This document shows, piece after piece, positions 63,301 to 64,000 of a stretch of 64,000 nt of DNA. Position 1 is the stretch's first letter. Every line of letters starts with the position of its first letter. Origin of the DNA: Agelas oroides (Eukaryota; Porifera; Demospongiae; Agelasida; Agelasidae). The position numbers and the translations under genes were made by a program. The DNA lies in assembly GCA_949130485.1 (NCBI GenBank), contig OX422193.1, positions 7,350,472-7,414,471 of the forward strand, given 5' to 3'. A model generated the notes under the pieces. It was not told the DNA's origin and ran no database searches. It worked only from the letters and a program-made list of their open reading frames with translations.

Positions 63301-63795
63301 TATCTGATGATGTCTCCTCTTGTCGCATAGTGTCTCATGTCTCATGTTGTCTGATACAGTCCCATTACATCCATAATGTCTCGTAGTAGGTCATGCTGTC
63401 TGATGATGTCCCATAATATCTCATGGTGTCTCCTAGTGCCTCATAGTGTCTCATACTTCCTCACGATGTCTCCTATTGTCAGTGTCTCATGCTGTCTCAT
63501 ACAGTCCCATTCGATCTATAATGTCTCATAGTGTCTCATAATGTCTGATGATGTCTCCTATTGTCTAAGTATCTCATGCTGTCCCACAATGTCTCATGAT
63601 GTCTCCTACTGTCTAAGTGTCTCATGCTGTCTCATACAGTCCCATTGCATCCATAATGTCTCATTCTGTCTCATAAAGTCTGATGATGTCTCCTATTGTC
63701 TCATACTGTCTCATGCGGACTCATACAGTCACTTAGTGTCCATAATGTCTCATTCTGTCTCATAAAGTCACGTGATGTCTTCTATTGTCTCATAG
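60369..63795 (-). repeat. TGTCTC-orientation satellite block
   Basis: TGTCTCATnn monomers, mosaic of segments found at 45.3-47 kb (60885 pairs with 46418), 20-21 kb and 14.6-16.9 kb. From 63168 it resembles 16328-16950. Confidence 0.94.
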
Positions 63796-64000
63796 CAGCA
63801 TGAGAAACTGCAAGAATAGGAGACCACATGAGACATTATGAGACATTTTGTGACAGCATGAGACAGTATGAGACAATACGAGACATCATATGAGACAGCA
63901 TGAGACATTACGAGACATTATGGATGCGATGGGACTGTATGATACAGTATGGGACACTGACGCAATAGGAGATATTGTGAGGCAGTATGAGACACTACGA
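63796..64000 (+). repeat. GAGACA-orientation satellite block
   Basis: ATGAGACAnn monomers, paralogue of 16951-17156, running off the right edge. Confidence 0.93.

Overview
This window is eukaryotic, almost certainly animal, repeat DNA. About 80% of it is one satellite family built on a roughly 10-base monomer, ATGAGACAnn (reverse TGTCTCAT). Longer marker blocks such as GGATGCAATGGGACTG interrupt the monomers. There is no ordinary single-copy gene, no prokaryotic gene organisation and no tRNA or rRNA gene that I can recognise. The animal assignment rests on the intact BEL/Pao retrotransposon, a superfamily known from Metazoa. The species cannot be told from the sequence.

Layout. The satellite switches strand repeatedly, giving about 29 blocks of 0.1-6.4 kb that read either GAGACA or TGTCTC on the + strand. 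It is a mosaic of large direct duplications: (a) 1-10319 and 25148-35495; (b) 16436-27776 and 43290-59702, the second copy carrying the retrotransposon and two fewer 650-base units; (c) two adjacent, nearly identical 3010-base copies at 33722-36731 and 36732-39741. A 652-base higher-order repeat and a 157-base repeat sit inside the 20-23.5 kb and 47-49.2 kb blocks.

Non-satellite islands. (1) A ~1.2 kb module occurs four times (about 580, 11382, 25727 and 57652). On the minus strand it carries a 332-residue ORF, a short 3' region and a (TAA)n tail, so it looks like an ORF1-only, non-autonomous non-LTR element. All four copies have the same satellite flanks, so the array copied it after one insertion. 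The fourth copy is frameshifted by a 16-base tandem duplication. (2) A complete BEL/Pao LTR retrotransposon (49724-56064, minus strand) has two 316-base LTRs with three differences, a 5-base target duplication, a tRNA-Tyr-type primer site and one uninterrupted 1845-codon gag-pol frame. Its empty site survives in the paralogous segment at 24139-24143. (3) A unique island (41521-43290) holds a 30-base minisatellite of imperfect palindromes, a pair of 286/267-base direct repeats and a 24-29-base minisatellite.

The only convincing protein-coding capacity is that of the mobile elements. The many open frames in the satellite are artefacts: the 10-base period reads as a 10-codon low-complexity repeat without stops. 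The main interest is the architecture: a strand-switching array that duplicates in 3-11 kb blocks, carries a coding passenger, and was recently hit by a structurally intact retrotransposon. I found no defence system or other gene cluster.
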